Below, in pieces: positions 17,601-26,699 of a DNA stretch of 34,311 bases. Position 1 is the stretch's first letter. Every line of letters starts with the position of its first letter. Position numbers and translations under genes: made by a program. Source of the DNA: an uncultured Neisseriaceae bacterium (lineage in GTDB: Bacteria > Pseudomonadota > Gammaproteobacteria > Burkholderiales > Neisseriaceae); the NCBI GenBank assembly GCA_945267035.1, contig CALYOS010000026.1:1-34311 (forward strand). The letters are read 5' to 3'. Under the pieces are notes generated by a model. It searched no databases and was not told where the DNA came from. It saw only the letters and a program-made list of their open reading frames with translations.

Positions 17601-18443
17601 ATGTGCCAATTGCTCGGCATGAATTGTAACACCCCAACGGATATTGTTTTTTCGTTTGAAGGGTTTCGTTTGCGTGGTGGATTGACTGATAGCCATGCAG
17701 ATGGCTTTGGCATTGCATTTTTTGAACAACACGGTATTCGGCTGTTACAGGATGACAAACCCTGTGCTCGTTCTCCTGTGGCAGATCTCGTGCAACAATA
17801 TAAAATCAAATCGGAAAATGTTATTGCGCATATCCGCAAGGCAACGCAAGGACAGGTTAGTTTAGCCAATACCCACCCTTTTGTACGCGAATTATGGGGT
17901 GAATACTGGGTTTTTGCTCATAATGGCAATCTGCGTGGGCTTAAAGAAATTGACGGCGAATATTTTAACCCTGTAGGCTCGACTGATTCAGAAAAAGCCT
18001 TTTGTTATCTTCTGGAACACTTGCGTCAGCGCTTCCGATACAAACCTTCACGCGAAGAATTGTTTGCCTCCATTGCCGAAAAAACGCATGAACTGAGAAA
18101 ATATGGTTTGTTCAATTATATGCTTTCCAATGGAGACTGGTTGTTAGCACATGCCAGTACTCTGCTGTTTTATATTATCCGTCAGGCTCCATTTGGCGAG
18201 GCGGCTTTAGTAGATGAAGATGTTGCCATTGATTTTTCCGCCGTCACCACTCCCAACGATCGCGTTGCGGTCATCGCTACATTACCTTTAACATGTAATG
18301 AAAAATGGCAACAATTAGCGGTGAATGAATTGGTGATGTTTAGTCAGGGAGAAATTGTTTTGCGTGATGAAATACAGCCAGCACAGTATATGAGTGTTGC
18401 AGAAGGGCTGGCGATTGCGCGCCAAGCCGGCGTTGAAATGTGA
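17601..18443 (+). CDS. yafJ: class II glutamine amidotransferase, YafJ type
   Basis: A 280-residue protein of the Ntn-type glutaminase family. Cys2, exposed after removal of Met1, is the expected nucleophile (MCQLLGM). Further family landmarks are AHIRKAT (76-82), NTHPF (90-94), the oxyanion and glutamine-binding segment AHNGN (106-110), and STDSE (127-131). The sequence matches what I recall of E. coli YafJ closely along its length, including RRAPFG-like RQAPFG and TTPNDRVAVIAT. YafJ relatives form a stand-alone glutaminase group of uncertain substrate, related to EgtC; there is no synthase domain. AAGGAGA lies just before the ATG. It is monocistronic, closed by a bidirectional hairpin. Confidence 0.92.
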   Translation: MCQLLGMNCNTPTDIVFSFEGFRLRGGLTDSHADGFGIAFFEQHGIRLLQDDKPCARSPVADLVQQYKIKSENVIAHIRKATQGQVSLANTHPFVRELWGEYWVFAHNGNLRGLKEIDGEYFNPVGSTDSEKAFCYLLEHLRQRFRYKPSREELFASIAEKTHELRKYGLFNYMLSNGDWLLAHASTLLFYIIRQAPFGEAALVDEDVAIDFSAVTTPNDRVAVIATLPLTCNEKWQQLAVNELVMFSQGEIVLRDEIQPAQYMSVAEGLAIARQAGVEM

Positions 18444-18545
18444 GAATAGTTGTGTCACAGCTTAAACCTAACCTGCATTGACCTTATTTTGTCCAAGCAT
18501 CAACTTAGCATTAACCCGCTAATTTGCCCATAGCTCACGGTCATA

Positions 18546-18579
18546 AAACATCAGCTCTGAAAAATATCAGAGCTGTTTT
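18546..18579. terminator. bidirectional terminator between yafJ-like gene and NSS transporter
   Basis: CAGCTCTGA (18552-18560) pairs with TCAGAGCTG (18567-18575), flanked by AAAACAT on the left and TTTTC on the right, so it can stop transcription from both convergent genes. Confidence 0.85.
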
Positions 18580-18602
18580 CACTGCCAAGTCAATCATTTA
18601 TA

Positions 18603-19976
18603 CTACTTTTGTGGCATAAAACCATAGATCATAATGGCGACGACCGCAATAGGAATGACGATACGGCACAAAAATTTCCACAGAGCAAATAATGCTGGAC
18701 CTAAGTGTAATTCCTCACGGATAAGTTGTTGATTCATCATCCAGCCAGCAAAAACAATGGTGCCCAGACCTGTTAGCGGTAACATCAGTTTACTGGTCAG
18801 ATAATCGAGCAAATCAAAGATATTTTTTCCGAACAAAGTCACTTGCTTCCATTCATTAAATGATAACAGACAAGCAATACCCAAAGCCCAGATAACAACA
18901 CTACTCACCACCGTTGCAGAAACACGGCTCAGGCGCGTTTTTTCTTCCAATAACTCTACCGTAGGCTCCAGCAGTGAAATTGAAGAAGTTAACGCAGCAA
19001 AGGTTAGGAAAATAAAGAACAATACTCCTAAAATAGTTCCGCCAGCCATATTACCAAATGCAATGGGTAAAGTAACAAAAATCAAACCAGCACCTTCGCC
19101 CGGTTGTAACCCATTAGCAAATACCAGCGGGAAAATAGCCATACCGGACAAAATAGCCACAATCACATCCAGAATAACAACTGTGCGAGCAGTGGAAATC
19201 AGGTTAACGTCTTTGCCCAGATAGGAACCGTATGCCATCATGATGCCCATACCCAAAGACAAACTGAAAAATGCATGTCCTAAAGCAGCCAACACAGCTT
19301 TTCCGGTTATAGCTGACCAATTTGGGGTAAATAAAAATTTAAATGCCTGCTCAAATGCTGGACCACTGACCAAAGCAGCATAAACCACCAGACCAATCAG
19401 TAATAAGCCCAATCCTGGCATCATGATCTTACATGAACGCTCTAATCCGGCACCCACCCCCAGTGCAACGATAAAGGCAGTAGCAAACATAAACACTGTA
19501 TGCCAAATAAATAGATGACTGACACTGCCCAAAAAATTCTCAAATAGCTGGCTGGTACCATTGCCATTCATACCAACAAATGAGCCTTTGGCTGCAATCA
19601 CAATGTAATCTGTAGCCCAGCCACCAATCACACTATAAAAAGACAAAATTAAAAAAGACCCGAGCACACCAATAATGCCTACCCAGCGCCAGTTTTTAGA
19701 TCTTCCTTCTGCTTTGGCCACATCTTCCATAGTATGTATCGGATTTTTTTGCCCACGCCGACCAATCAGCCACTCTGCTACCAATATGGGCAAACCAATC
19801 ACAAACATACAAATCAGATAAGTTAGTACAAAAGCAGAACCACCCATCTCTCCAGCCATATACGGAAATTTCCATATATTACCTAGCCCAACAGCTGATC
19901 CAGCAGCAGCAAGCATAAAGCCCATGCGCGAACTCCACTGGGAGTGTGATTTTTTCATTGTTATGCTTCCACTCAT
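18603..19976 (-). CDS. Na+-dependent transporter, NSS (SNF) family
   Basis: A 457-residue inner-membrane symporter of the neurotransmitter:sodium symporter family (LeuT/TnaT/MhsT relatives). The first helix carries the diagnostic AAAGSAVGLGNIWKFPYMAGE segment (about 23-43), which supplies Na+ and substrate backbone contacts. Around eleven to twelve hydrophobic segments follow, and the helix 6 region (GHAFFSLSLGMGIMMAYGSYLG) is also typical. Amino-acid uptake is likely; substrate is not readable. Two starts are possible: ATG 19976 with an AGGA site, or ATG 19958 (MKKSHSQWSS). It lies downstream of nit2 on the same strand, but a strong terminator separates them. Confidence 0.92.
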   Translation of the reverse strand: MSGSITMKKSHSQWSSRMGFMLAAAGSAVGLGNIWKFPYMAGEMGGSAFVLTYLICMFVIGLPILVAEWLIGRRGQKNPIHTMEDVAKAEGRSKNWRWVGIIGVLGSFLILSFYSVIGGWATDYIVIAAKGSFVGMNGNGTSQLFENFLGSVSHLFIWHTVFMFATAFIVALGVGAGLERSCKIMMPGLGLLLIGLVVYAALVSGPAFEQAFKFLFTPNWSAITGKAVLAALGHAFFSLSLGMGIMMAYGSYLGKDVNLISTARTVVILDVIVAILSGMAIFPLVFANGLQPGEGAGLIFVTLPIAFGNMAGGTILGVLFFIFLTFAALTSSISLLEPTVELLEEKTRLSRVSATVVSSVVIWALGIACLLSFNEWKQVTLFGKNIFDLLDYLTSKLMLPLTGLGTIVFAGWMMNQQLIREELHLGPALFALWKFLCRIVIPIAVVAIMIYGFMPQK

Positions 19977-20114
19977 TTCTTGTCCTCACAGCCTGATATG
20001 ATTTGATTACAATAATTCATCTAAAAATTCGATTAAGTCAAAAATAAAGTGGCTAATCATGCCATGAATTAAACTATTGGACAAGAATTGTAAAAAATTA
20101 TGTCAAGTAAATAT

Positions 20115-20157
20115 AAAAAAGGCAGAATAATTAGACAAATTATCTAATTTTTCCGCC
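20115..20157 (-). terminator. rho-independent terminator after the NIT1-type amidase gene
   Basis: On the minus strand a 15-base arm (20143-20157) pairs with 20121-20135, including a perfect 7-bp AATTAGA/TCTAATT apex stem, and is followed by six T residues (20115-20120). It begins 20 bases after the stop of the amidase gene. Confidence 0.85.
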
Positions 20158-20177
20158 CTGATTGCTCTAGAAGAAGA

Positions 20178-20978
20178 TTAAAGCAGCCGATGATTCAAAG
20201 CAGGTAATTTGCTGCGTACCATATCTAACTGATTTGCATCCAAAGTAGCGGTAATCACCCCTTCTCCCTCAGGCAAACAAGCCAACACTTCACCCCAAGG
20301 ATTAATAATCATGCTGTGTCCATAAGTACGGCGTCCATTTTGATGGATTCCGCCCTGAGCTGATGCCAAAACATAACACTGATTCTCTATCGCCCTGGCA
20401 CTCAACAGGGTTTGCCAGTGAGCTTTACCAGTGGTAAAAGTAAATGCAGCAGGCAAAACCATCACTTCAAATGGTAACTGCGCTCGGAAAAACTCGGGAA
20501 AACGTAAATCATAGCAAATACCCTGCGCCACAGCGATCTTGTCTACCTTCAGTTCAGGCACTTCTAGCCCACGCATTATGGTATTTTCTTCAGCATAAGA
20601 CTCATTGGCTGACTGAAAACCAAAGAGATGCATTTTATGATATTGACCAATTAATTGACCCTGATCGTAAACCAACATAGTATTTAAAACTTTGTCTGGA
20701 TCGGTACTTTGTAATGGTATGGTACCGGCGAATAACACAATATTTAATTGTGCCGACAATTCACTCAGACTTTGCTGTAACACGCCTTCACCCAATTTCT
20801 CGGCTATGCCCACCTTATCCCGATCATCCTGCCCCATTAGCGGCCAGTATTCTGGTAATACTACCCAGCGAGCCCCAGTCTCAGCCGCCTGTTTCACCAG
20901 TGCCGACATCTTCTCGACATTTTCCGCCACATTGGTACCGGATACCATCTGCACCACAGCAACTTTAATATCTTTCAT
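20178..20978 (-). CDS. carbon-nitrogen hydrolase, NIT1/deaminated-glutathione amidase type
   Basis: A 266-residue nitrilase-superfamily amidase. The catalytic triad is present: Glu43 (LPEYWP), Lys115 (YHKMHLF) and Cys155 (GICYDLRFPEFF). The KMHLFG, GICYDLRFPE and AAFTFTTGKAHW segments match the NIT1/NIT2/YbeM branch. NIT1 members hydrolyse deaminated glutathione, a metabolite-repair role; omega-amidase activity is the main alternative. I start at the ATG 20978, which has a GGAG site; the frame is open to 21041 but the extension is not conserved-looking. It lies 138 bases downstream of the desaturase gene on the same strand and could receive read-through from it; it ends with its own terminator. 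Confidence 0.9.
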   Translation of the reverse strand: MKDIKVAVVQMVSGTNVAENVEKMSALVKQAAETGARWVVLPEYWPLMGQDDRDKVGIAEKLGEGVLQQSLSELSAQLNIVLFAGTIPLQSTDPDKVLNTMLVYDQGQLIGQYHKMHLFGFQSANESYAEENTIMRGLEVPELKVDKIAVAQGICYDLRFPEFFRAQLPFEVMVLPAAFTFTTGKAHWQTLLSARAIENQCYVLASAQGGIHQNGRRTYGHSMIINPWGEVLACLPEGEGVITATLDANQLDMVRSKLPALNHRLL

Positions 20979-21116
20979 TACTCCAGCCCCTAAGCTATGT
21001 GTATAGCGTTTATTTAAAACCATTTCTGCTTCATCTGGCAAATTATTCGCTTACTGAAAGCAGAAAAATAGACGAATTTGAATTTTTTTGACTGAATATC
21101 GTTGGCGTGGGCCGCA

Positions 21117-22208
21117 TTATTGACGATAATTTTGCCCCATTTTGCGAAGAAATACCTGCTGTGAGCGCAGCAAACCGCTTAAGGACAAAGCCTGATAATC
21201 CAGCTTAAACTCACGCGCTATATGCGCCACGATTGGCGTCAACTTATGATAATGTCTGTGGCTGACCCCCGGAAAGAGATGATGAGTGAGATGCAAATTC
21301 AGTCCCCCCAGCCAGTACTCCAGCCAGGCATATTTCAAATGCCAATTTAAGGTTGTATAAAATGCATGCTGCAATTTTCCATGCTCAAACCGCCCTTGTG
21401 GAGGTGCCTGATAAAAAGTGGCTTTTGCCCAATGACTCCCCAAAATTAGAATGACAAAAATCAGTGATGAACACATCTGACTCAAACAATATACCAGCAC
21501 AATAACCCAGAAGTTAAACTGCGGACACACCCATGCCGGAATAACAAATGCCAGAATAATATGCAGCATTTTGGATAACAAAAACACCAGCCACCCTTTG
21601 ACACCGGGGTAAGTAAATTTACACACATTGAATTTCATGCCTAACCTATCCTGCCAATCGAAACACCAAACAATGGTCGGAAAAGTCATCGCTGCCACCA
21701 AAGGCCAGTAATATTGCTGATAGCGCATAAACCAATGGTGCACCTGAAACGGTGTTTGACGTAATACCCCGTTATAATCAATATCTAAATCATAAAACTC
21801 AACATTGGTATAGGGATGATGTTGCAGCACATGCCGTATTCGCCAACACTCTGGATCTATGCCCAGCGGAATAGTAATCCAAAAATTGAGCCATTTATTG
21901 GCTTTTGGAGAACGAAAAAAAACATTATGCGAGGCATCATGCACCACATTAATCGCCAACAGTAAGGCAAAAGTAATAAAGAAAAAATAGAATAGACAAA
22001 AAAACAGCAATTTTGTTTGATGCAACGCTGCAATATAAGCACCGGCACACAACAAACAGAGTGCAACCAGCTTGAATTTCATGCCCCAATCAGCATAACG
22101 ATGATCCTGATGCCGGCATAAATACTCTGCCAGCGCTGTTTCAAGGGACTCTTTTAAACGCTGATCTTGTTGCCGATCATAAATCAGCTCCAGACAATTT
22201 GGCTTCAT
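21117..22208 (-). CDS. membrane fatty acid desaturase
   Basis: A 363-residue integral-membrane di-iron desaturase. Three histidine boxes are intact: HDASH (90-94), HVLQHH (126-131) and HLTHH (306-310), with four or more hydrophobic segments between them. The order and spacing fit acyl-lipid/acyl-CoA desaturases of the front-end or omega type; there is no fused cytochrome b5 domain. Regiochemistry cannot be told. The segment NVVHDASHNVFF is typical of the family, and GGLNLHLTHHLFPG matches the third box of DesA/linoleoyl-type members. Its ATG overlaps the stop of the upstream oxidase gene by four bases (ATGA, 22205-22208), so the two are coupled. It is the last gene of the lipid cluster. Electrons would come from a ferredoxin or reductase encoded elsewhere. 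Confidence 0.92.
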   Translation of the reverse strand: MKPNCLELIYDRQQDQRLKESLETALAEYLCRHQDHRYADWGMKFKLVALCLLCAGAYIAALHQTKLLFFCLFYFFFITFALLLAINVVHDASHNVFFRSPKANKWLNFWITIPLGIDPECWRIRHVLQHHPYTNVEFYDLDIDYNGVLRQTPFQVHHWFMRYQQYYWPLVAAMTFPTIVWCFDWQDRLGMKFNVCKFTYPGVKGWLVFLLSKMLHIILAFVIPAWVCPQFNFWVIVLVYCLSQMCSSLIFVILILGSHWAKATFYQAPPQGRFEHGKLQHAFYTTLNWHLKYAWLEYWLGGLNLHLTHHLFPGVSHRHYHKLTPIVAHIAREFKLDYQALSLSGLLRSQQVFLRKMGQNYRQ

Positions 22209-23341
22209 GAGGATGCCTGTTTAGCACAAGGGATGGTGGTTTTATGACCATTTATCAAAGTATAGAGCAAAATCACCACACCGTGTATAGTCAATAACCA
22301 AATGATAACCTGCCAGTAAAGCTGTGGCCAATCAAATAGATATAAAAACACTACGGGCATACTTAAAGTTAATATGGTCCAGCCAATCAATCCCCATATC
22401 CGTCCTTCTGCCATTGCCCCAAGAAAAATGGTCCCCGCGGCTAAAAAACCAAAAAGAGTATATTGGCTAAACGTGATATTAGTCATACCATAAGCATATT
22501 TATATACATAAGCAATAGTCAGCGCAAAAAGCAGAATTCCACCCAAGGTCAACAGGAAACTGGAAAAAACCCATTTTTTCGTCGGTGCGGCGGGGACAAA
22601 AGAAATGTTCAACAATTGCATGAAGGGATAATTACTCGCCAGCAATGGATTTTGCGTCTTGATTCCCGGTGAACCGTAGCTAACCTTACCTGCAGGCATC
22701 ACAGCAAAGCTACCAAACAACTTGTCCCAAATAATAAATGAGCCGCCAAAATTACGATTAGAATAATGTCTGTCATTGATATGATGTACTCGGTGGTGAT
22801 TCGGGGTAACAAAAATCTTTTCTAGAATACCCAATTTTGGGGTGACGTCGTTATGATTAAAAAACTGAATAGAATAATGAAATATCGATACTGTCAGAAA
22901 TATTTCTGTTGAAACCCCAATAAATGCCAGTACAATATTTAACACGGCCGACATTAAAGACGAGTACCATGAATTCCTGACCGCTAAAGATAAATTAAAG
23001 TGTTCGCCCTGATGATGAACAATGTGCACCGCATAAAGCAGACGAAACGTATGTAACAACCGATGTTGCCAATAAAAACAGAAATCCCAGGCTATAAAAG
23101 CAAATATCCAGGCAAAAATGACTGGCACATGTGCAAATAAATTCAAACTGCAATACTGATAAACCAGTGCATAGCACAGAATTTCCAGCCCCCTAAAAAA
23201 CCACAAAACAATATGACCAGAATTTAAATTAAACATAATATCCAGCCAGTTAATGTGCTTCTTCTTAACTATTTTGAGTACTAATGCTTCAATATAAACA
23301 CTGCATAGCATGAAAATGATTGGCATAGTTAGCTGATTCAT
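22205..23341 (-). CDS. sterol-desaturase-fold hydroxylase, alkylglycerol monooxygenase-like
   Basis: A 378-residue membrane di-iron oxidase of the fatty-acid-hydroxylase superfamily. Histidine boxes are HRLLH (93-97), HIVHHQGEHFNLS (106-118) and NHHRVHH (181-187), followed by NRNFGGSFIIWDKLFGSF. The HH-x2-E-x-[FY]NLS-x2-[VL]R segment and TPNHHRVHH...IIWDKLFG resemble animal alkylglycerol monooxygenase (AGMO) more than sterol C5-desaturase. As in AGMO, a further block of membrane helices follows the catalytic part (about 245-370). AGMO cleaves ether lipids by hydroxylating the ether-bearing carbon; whether this protein does so is unknown. AAGGGAA precedes the ATG at 23341. It is coupled to the desaturase and is 264 bases downstream of the adenylate-forming enzyme gene. 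Confidence 0.88.
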   Translation of the reverse strand: MNQLTMPIIFMLCSVYIEALVLKIVKKKHINWLDIMFNLNSGHIVLWFFRGLEILCYALVYQYCSLNLFAHVPVIFAWIFAFIAWDFCFYWQHRLLHTFRLLYAVHIVHHQGEHFNLSLAVRNSWYSSLMSAVLNIVLAFIGVSTEIFLTVSIFHYSIQFFNHNDVTPKLGILEKIFVTPNHHRVHHINDRHYSNRNFGGSFIIWDKLFGSFAVMPAGKVSYGSPGIKTQNPLLASNYPFMQLLNISFVPAAPTKKWVFSSFLLTLGGILLFALTIAYVYKYAYGMTNITFSQYTLFGFLAAGTIFLGAMAEGRIWGLIGWTILTLSMPVVFLYLFDWPQLYWQVIIWLLTIHGVVILLYTLINGHKTTIPCAKQASS

Positions 23342-23605
23342 CGATTCCCTTCACTTCATTAGATCTGTTCTGAATGGCTATGTACCCTGTCAGTGCAACC
23401 TAGATATCACCATATCATCAATGCATATAGGTAGTGCTCATTATTTTTTCCCTTTTTTGCAGACCACAGGTGTAATAACAAACATCATAACTTGCTCACA
23501 ATTCGAGACTTTACTCTAAATCAAACTTAGGGCATATTGGAATTGATACTGATGTTTTTAAAATGGAAATGAATAAGCATATTGGCATTTATTCGCTTAT
23601 ACAAC

Positions 23606-24886
23606 CTATTTTTCCCGAATAATGCGGCGTTTTTTATGCATAAACGATACTGGAATAGTGTCGACAGATTTCAGAATCCAATCTAATTGATCAATCTGCG
23701 CACCTTGCTGTAGAAAATGCTTTTGCAACGCCAGCTGACAAGATTGCAGACTGGAAAGTGCACAGCATCCTATTAACTCGATTTGATCGGTAGCATGTTG
23801 AATCAAGCGGTAATCACTGTTTAACGGCAAATGATTGGCAATAACGCGACTACAATAATCGGAAAAAATGGTTATAGACTCATTACATTGATTTTTCAAA
23901 ATAATTTGATCGTCATGCCTACCCTCAATGGTCGCTATCGCCATTCCTTGCCGACCACATAAACACGGTTCTTCACGCCGCACCAGAATATCATCCAATC
24001 GATAGCGTACGATCGGTTGCGTTTCACGGGTAAAATCGGTAATAACAGGAACGAAACGCTTTTCTTCCAGCCACTGTGGCTCGACTAAAATAAACTCTTC
24101 ATTCAAATGCAACACACCATGAGCACAAGTTGATCCTAAAAATCCTTCAGTCGCCTGATACACTTCGCCCAATCGATTAAAAACTTGAGCTAACATTTGC
24201 CGGTCATGATATTCCAGTACTTCCGCGGCCGAAATAACCAGATCCGGAGAGATTGAGAGATTGCCATCTTGTTTCGCACGAGCTAAGGCACACAACACCT
24301 GCGCCGGGGCAATAATGATCGTTGGCTGATATTCTGCCAAGGCATGCAATTGCTGTTGAAAATGATCAAACAAACCAAAAAAGCGTAACTTGAGCCAACT
24401 GGTATCAACACTATGATAAAGATGATTATCTGCCCGCAGAAACAAAGCTACACGCTCATGCGCCAGTAAACCCTTGGGTAACATTTTAGCCAACATAGCA
24501 CCAGCCCACATTTGCTGCTCTTTTGGGCTAACAACAAACAGCCCCCGACTGCCGGATGTTCCAGATGACAGCCCCACACTGTATTGACCAACCTTTGGGG
24601 AAAAATCCTTAGATTGTTCGCTTTGGCGGGCGCAATCTAATAACGTTTCCAGCTCTAATCCAGCAGTGTTCATTGCATCAAAATGGCGCATCATGATCTG
24701 TTTATTCATTAAAGGCCATTGGTCAAATTCAAGTGTGGCAAAACGCCGGAAGTAAGGGCTTTTACTGAGTATTTTTTGTCTAAATCGGGTTAGTTGTTGT
24801 TGTTGATATGCTTGCAGTTCCTCCCTGCTGGCAAACGACAAACGTTTGGTTTTCCAGTAGTGCCACAACACTTTCAACGTATTCAT
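23606..24886 (-). CDS. adenylate-forming enzyme, F390-synthetase-related (PaaK-like)
   Basis: A 426-residue member of the ANL adenylate-forming superfamily in the phenylacetate-CoA ligase/coenzyme F390 synthetase branch. The phosphate-binding loop is LSSGTSGSRG (106-115). YQATEG (243-248) is the A5-like motif, RYRLDD (294-299) the A7-like Asp, and CLCGR (308-312) with EGRHDD (321-326) mark the hinge region of PaaK-type enzymes. It should activate a carboxylate as an acyl-AMP, possibly going on to CoA ester or another product. The C-terminal domain seems short compared with full ANL ligases (about 500+), as in its clade. It starts within the stop of the metallo-hydrolase gene (ATGA, 24883-24886). 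In this operon it occupies the role OleC has in olefin clusters; that parallel is inference. Confidence 0.85.
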   Translation of the reverse strand: MNTLKVLWHYWKTKRLSFASREELQAYQQQQLTRFRQKILSKSPYFRRFATLEFDQWPLMNKQIMMRHFDAMNTAGLELETLLDCARQSEQSKDFSPKVGQYSVGLSSGTSGSRGLFVVSPKEQQMWAGAMLAKMLPKGLLAHERVALFLRADNHLYHSVDTSWLKLRFFGLFDHFQQQLHALAEYQPTIIIAPAQVLCALARAKQDGNLSISPDLVISAAEVLEYHDRQMLAQVFNRLGEVYQATEGFLGSTCAHGVLHLNEEFILVEPQWLEEKRFVPVITDFTRETQPIVRYRLDDILVRREEPCLCGRQGMAIATIEGRHDDQIILKNQCNESITIFSDYCSRVIANHLPLNSDYRLIQHATDQIELIGCCALSSLQSCQLALQKHFLQQGAQIDQLDWILKSVDTIPVSFMHKKRRIIREK

Positions 24887-25692
24887 ATATAGCCTTCATG
24901 ACTAAGACAGATATTGACCTGAGATTGGCGCGATAAAAGCTGTAAATTGCGCAACGTCTGATAATAGGCGCGCGGATTTTCCATCACCAGATGAGCCAGA
25001 CGAGATGGACTTTTTAACTGTTGATAATTAGCCGGGGTCCAGGCAGCATCACTTGCCAGTAGTGTCCAACCTTGATCAGTCTGTACGAAGGCACCAATAT
25101 GACCACTGGCGTGACCTGGCAAAGGAACAATAAAGACCTGTTGATGGCTTTGGGGTAACTCATAGCCATCAGTAAATGGCCAAAGTTGCTGTGGTAAAGC
25201 AGATTGAGCAAAACTTTCCACAAAAGTAAGCCGTTGTTCAAAATCAGGCGGAATTAAATTTGGCACAAATCCATGCCTTAAAGCAGAAAAACCACGTAAT
25301 AAACGCATTTTCTGCCATCCTTCACCACTGCAAATAAACTTACTTTTGGGAAAATCACGCAGACCAGCAATATGATCACCATGAAAATGGGAAAGAATAA
25401 TTGCATCTATGCTGGCTAAATCAATGCCTAAAGCCAGAAACTGCATCTTCATCGATTCTTGTTGTTGTAGATATACAGGGGTTAGCTTGCGATAAAATTT
25501 AAAAATCCCAGTCTGCGTGCTTTGATAAAAATAGTCGGCATAACCCGTATCCCATAACCAGCGTTTACTACCCACTTCAATTAACCATGTTCGTGCAGGA
25601 AATTTGCAGATATTCCACCCCGCTCCCTTTTGCGCCATACAGGCAAGATGCGTGCAGTAGCCTGCTTCAAAGGTGGTTAGCTTGGCCATCAT
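24883..25692 (-). CDS. metallo-beta-lactamase-fold hydrolase
   Basis: A 269-residue MBL-fold protein. The metal-binding set is complete: SHFHGDH (His102, His104, Asp106, His107), His194 in PLPGHASGHIG, Asp215 in ASDAAW, and a late His265. The overall pattern resembles lactonase and thioesterase-type MBLs rather than beta-lactamases; no signal peptide, so cytoplasmic. I start at the ATG 25692 because it makes an ATGA overlap with the epimerase stop, like every other junction in this operon; the frame is open to 25719. It may hydrolyse an acyl-thioester or a lactone formed by its neighbours, filling the hydrolase slot that OleB has in olefin clusters. That function is inferred from the operon only. 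Confidence 0.88.
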   Translation of the reverse strand: MMAKLTTFEAGYCTHLACMAQKGAGWNICKFPARTWLIEVGSKRWLWDTGYADYFYQSTQTGIFKFYRKLTPVYLQQQESMKMQFLALGIDLASIDAIILSHFHGDHIAGLRDFPKSKFICSGEGWQKMRLLRGFSALRHGFVPNLIPPDFEQRLTFVESFAQSALPQQLWPFTDGYELPQSHQQVFIVPLPGHASGHIGAFVQTDQGWTLLASDAAWTPANYQQLKSPSRLAHLVMENPRAYYQTLRNLQLLSRQSQVNICLSHEGYI

Positions 25693-26699
25693 ACTGTTTT
25701 TCCGTTTTGGCTTAACCATTCAGCCGTTAGATTGATTCCTTCTTCTAGGCTATAGATGGGTTGATAGCCAAGGCGTTGATTAGCCTTTTCAGGATTCAAA
25801 GTCATGTCGAAATATAGCGCGCCGACACTGTAGCGCGTTAATGTTGGTTCTTTTCCTGTCACCTTCGCCACCAATTCACTGCAACAGGCAAGGGCAAAAA
25901 GCACTGGATAAGGGAAAGAGCGGATACGATAATCAATATGCAACCTATCTTTAAGCAGCATATTGAGCATGGTTTTAAGCTGCATAGGCTGTTGATTGGT
26001 GATATTAAAGATTTCCCCAGATAGTAACTGCTCATTGGTGGATGCCAAAAATAACGCCTGCACCACATTTAAGACAAAAGTCAGATCTATCACTGCCTCC
26101 CCAGCACCGGGTAAAGGCAAATTCCCTTTAGTCCGGGCAATCAAAGCCAGCACGCGTGAAATCAACACCCGATCATGAGGGCCGAAAATACCGCGTGGTC
26201 TGAGAATGATAAAAACGGTATCAGGAAAAGAATGCACATTTTGCTGGATCATTTGTTCAGCCAAATATTTTGTTGAAGCATAATGATTTGCAAAACGCTT
26301 TGCCAATTGATTCTCGCTGATATTCTGATGGGAATGAAAATCAAAATACAGCGATGGCGTCGATACATGTACAAACCGCTTAATACCCAGCTGACCCGCC
26401 AATTGTGCCAAACGGGAAGTTACCACCACATTTGCTTGGTAAAAATCCTGATAATCACCCCATGGGGATGATAAAGCCGCACAATGCCAAACCACATCAC
26501 AACCTTGTAAAAGGTTCAAATAATCCTCATCGGAGGCAGTAACCAGATCCAAAGCTATGAATTGAGCCCCAATTTGGCGTAATTGTTCCCCCGCAAGCTT
26601 ATTGCGACCTGTTGCACAAACCTGATAACCTGCCTGTAACAGCCATTGCGCCGCATTTCTGCCTAAACCACTGGTAGCACCAGTTACCAAAAACTTCAT
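25689..26699 (-). CDS. NAD(P)-dependent epimerase / 3-beta-HSD-type reductase
   Basis: A 336-residue extended short-chain dehydrogenase. The Rossmann motif GATSGLG (7-13) and the catalytic YxxxK (Tyr140, Lys144, in HYASTKYLAEQM) with the upstream VSTPS (112-116) are intact. RPRGIFGPHD is typical of the 3-beta-HSD/OleD-like branch. In OleABCD pathways the OleD member reduces the 2-alkyl-3-ketoacid made after condensation; the position directly after a KAS III-like gene suggests the same chemistry here. Its ATG overlaps the KAS III stop by four bases (26696-26699), and its stop overlaps the MBL start. Substrate is not established; a sugar epimerase role is less likely given the context. Confidence 0.87.
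   Translation of the reverse strand: MKFLVTGATSGLGRNAAQWLLQAGYQVCATGRNKLAGEQLRQIGAQFIALDLVTASDEDYLNLLQGCDVVWHCAALSSPWGDYQDFYQANVVVTSRLAQLAGQLGIKRFVHVSTPSLYFDFHSHQNISENQLAKRFANHYASTKYLAEQMIQQNVHSFPDTVFIILRPRGIFGPHDRVLISRVLALIARTKGNLPLPGAGEAVIDLTFVLNVVQALFLASTNEQLLSGEIFNITNQQPMQLKTMLNMLLKDRLHIDYRIRSFPYPVLFALACCSELVAKVTGKEPTLTRYSVGALYFDMTLNPEKANQRLGYQPIYSLEEGINLTAEWLSQNGKTV

Noticed and set aside
24883-25692. Beta-lactamase from the MBL fold
   Set aside because: No signal peptide, and the operon context is lipid-like; the fold covers many hydrolases.
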